From positions 4,841,001-4,905,000 of the forward strand of contig CP110972.1 in NCBI GenBank assembly GCA_028869255.1: a DNA stretch of 64,000 bases, written 5' to 3'. The stretch is from Pseudomonas poae. Its GTDB lineage: Bacteria; Pseudomonadota; Gammaproteobacteria; Pseudomonadales; Pseudomonadaceae. Both the position numbers and the translations under genes were made by a program. The notes under the pieces were generated by a model that made no database searches, was not told where the DNA came from, and saw only the letters and a list, made by a program, of their open reading frames with translations. Every line of letters starts with the position of its first letter. The first letter of the stretch is position 1. Below, one piece after another: positions 63,305 through 64,000 of the stretch.

Positions 63305-64000
63305 TTGAAACTCAGTGATATCGCACGTCTCGCCGGTGTGTCCGTGACCACCGCCAGCTACGTCATCAACGGCAAAGCCGAACAGCAACGGATCAGCAAC
63401 GCCACCGTCGAACGGGTGCGTGCGATCGTCGAGGCCCATGGCTTTACCCCCAACCCCCAGGCAGCCGGGCTGCGCAGTCGGCATACGCGCACCTTGGGTT
63501 TCATCCTGCCCGACCTGGAAAACCCCAGTTACGCACGCATCGCCAAGCTGCTGGAGCAAGGCGCCCGCGCCCGTGGCTATCAGTTGCTGATCGCCAGTTC
63601 CGACGATGAGGCCGGTAGCGAGCGCCAATTGCTGCAGCTATTCCGCGCCCGCCGTTGCGATGCGCTGTTCGTCGCCAGCTGCCTGCCGGCCGGCGATGAC
63701 AGCTACCGCGAGTTGCAAGCCAAGGGCCTGCCGGTGATCGCGATTGACCGGGTGATGGAAGCGGGGCAGTTCTGCTCGGTGGTCAGCGACGACCGCCAGG
63801 CGTGCCAGCAATTGACCAGCAGCCTGCTGCAACCCGTGCCCAAACAGATCGTGCTGATCGGCGCACGGCCCGAGCTGAGCATCAGCCAGGAACGCGCCGC
63901 AGGTTTTCGCGAGGCGCTGCAAGGCTTCACCGGCGAGGTGCTGGTTGAACACGGCGAAGCGTTCAGTCGCGACTGTGGCCGACAGTTGATGGAGCAATTG
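63305..64000 (+). CDS. fruR: LacI-family fructose regulator FruR/Cra, partial
   Basis: First 232 residues; the rest lies beyond the window. TTG start at 63305 behind AAGGA; it gives MKLSDIARLAGVSVTTASYVINGKAEQQRISNATVERVRAIVEAHGFTPN, the LacI-type helix-turn-helix and hinge. The effector domain follows (TLGFILPDLENPSYARIAKLLEQGARARGYQLLIASSDD, FVASCLPAGD). In pseudomonads Cra binds fructose-1-phosphate and represses fruBKA. Divergent from fruB; the operator lies in the shared gap. Confidence 0.95.
   Translation, partial: MKLSDIARLAGVSVTTASYVINGKAEQQRISNATVERVRAIVEAHGFTPNPQAAGLRSRHTRTLGFILPDLENPSYARIAKLLEQGARARGYQLLIASSDDEAGSERQLLQLFRARRCDALFVASCLPAGDDSYRELQAKGLPVIAIDRVMEAGQFCSVVSDDRQACQQLTSSLLQPVPKQIVLIGARPELSISQERAAGFREALQGFTGEVLVEHGEAFSRDCGRQLMEQL

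Overview
The window is a chromosomal segment from a Pseudomonas of the fluorescens group. The evidence is high G+C, the RoxSR, DppA1-A4/OprD-porin, PiuC/PiuA, PetABC-SspAB and FruBKA loci that are familiar from this genus, a Pseudomonas-type Cra operator, and many copies of the REP/REPIN palindrome typical of fluorescent pseudomonads. I see no prophage, transposase, CRISPR array, rRNA or tRNA. Most of it is ordinary core and metabolic genome.

Layout. 1-2.7 kb: end of rlpA, a CaCA-type antiporter, a carboxymuconolactone decarboxylase-like protein and an AEC permease. 2.9-8.6 kb (minus strand): a galactarate operon, kdgD - semialdehyde dehydrogenase - gudP - garD, with a promoter/operator at 8537-8575. 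Its likely FadR-type regulator lies at 10.1-10.9 kb. Between operon and regulator, on the plus strand, is a Het-C-like phospholipase gene (8756-9913) behind a near-consensus LexA box. 11-15.9 kb (minus): sspB, sspA, petC, petB, petA, rpsI, rplM. 16-23.5 kb: aldo-keto reductase, acyl-CoA dehydrogenase, GlxA-type regulator, zapE, trpS, a hydrolase and zapG. 23.7-28.2 kb: a YddA/SbmA-like ABC exporter, roxR, roxS and a SIMPL-domain protein. 28.3-41 kb: a dipeptide uptake locus with four DppA paralogues, an OprD-family porin and dppBCDF. 41.1-43.6 kb: two small acidic secreted proteins and prfC. 43.9-47.4 kb: a four-gene osmoprotectant ABC transporter. 47.6-49 kb: speC with a long leader that contains an intrinsic terminator. 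49-55.7 kb: Sel1 protein, piuC, piuA and a PepSY-flavoreductase (iron uptake). 55.8-57.3 kb: PhoD phosphatase. 57.5-64 kb: fruA, fruK, fruB and the divergent, truncated fruR.

How the genes work together. The galactarate genes form a complete route: import, GarD dehydration, KdgD dehydration/decarboxylation and oxidation to 2-oxoglutarate. The dpp locus couples an outer-membrane porin to four alternative binding proteins and one permease. The fru genes make a complete fructose PTS, with a Cra operator between fruB and fruR.

Three single-base indels disrupt otherwise normal genes: petA (3' end), roxS (kinase domain) and the third dppA. Two are in homopolymers, so residual sequencing error is the likeliest cause, though real mutations cannot be excluded. 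The most interesting signals are the LexA-controlled, signal-peptide-free phospholipase-like protein, the promoter-plus-terminator unit in the speC leader, and an antiporter that lacks the conserved acidic residue in both ion-binding repeats.
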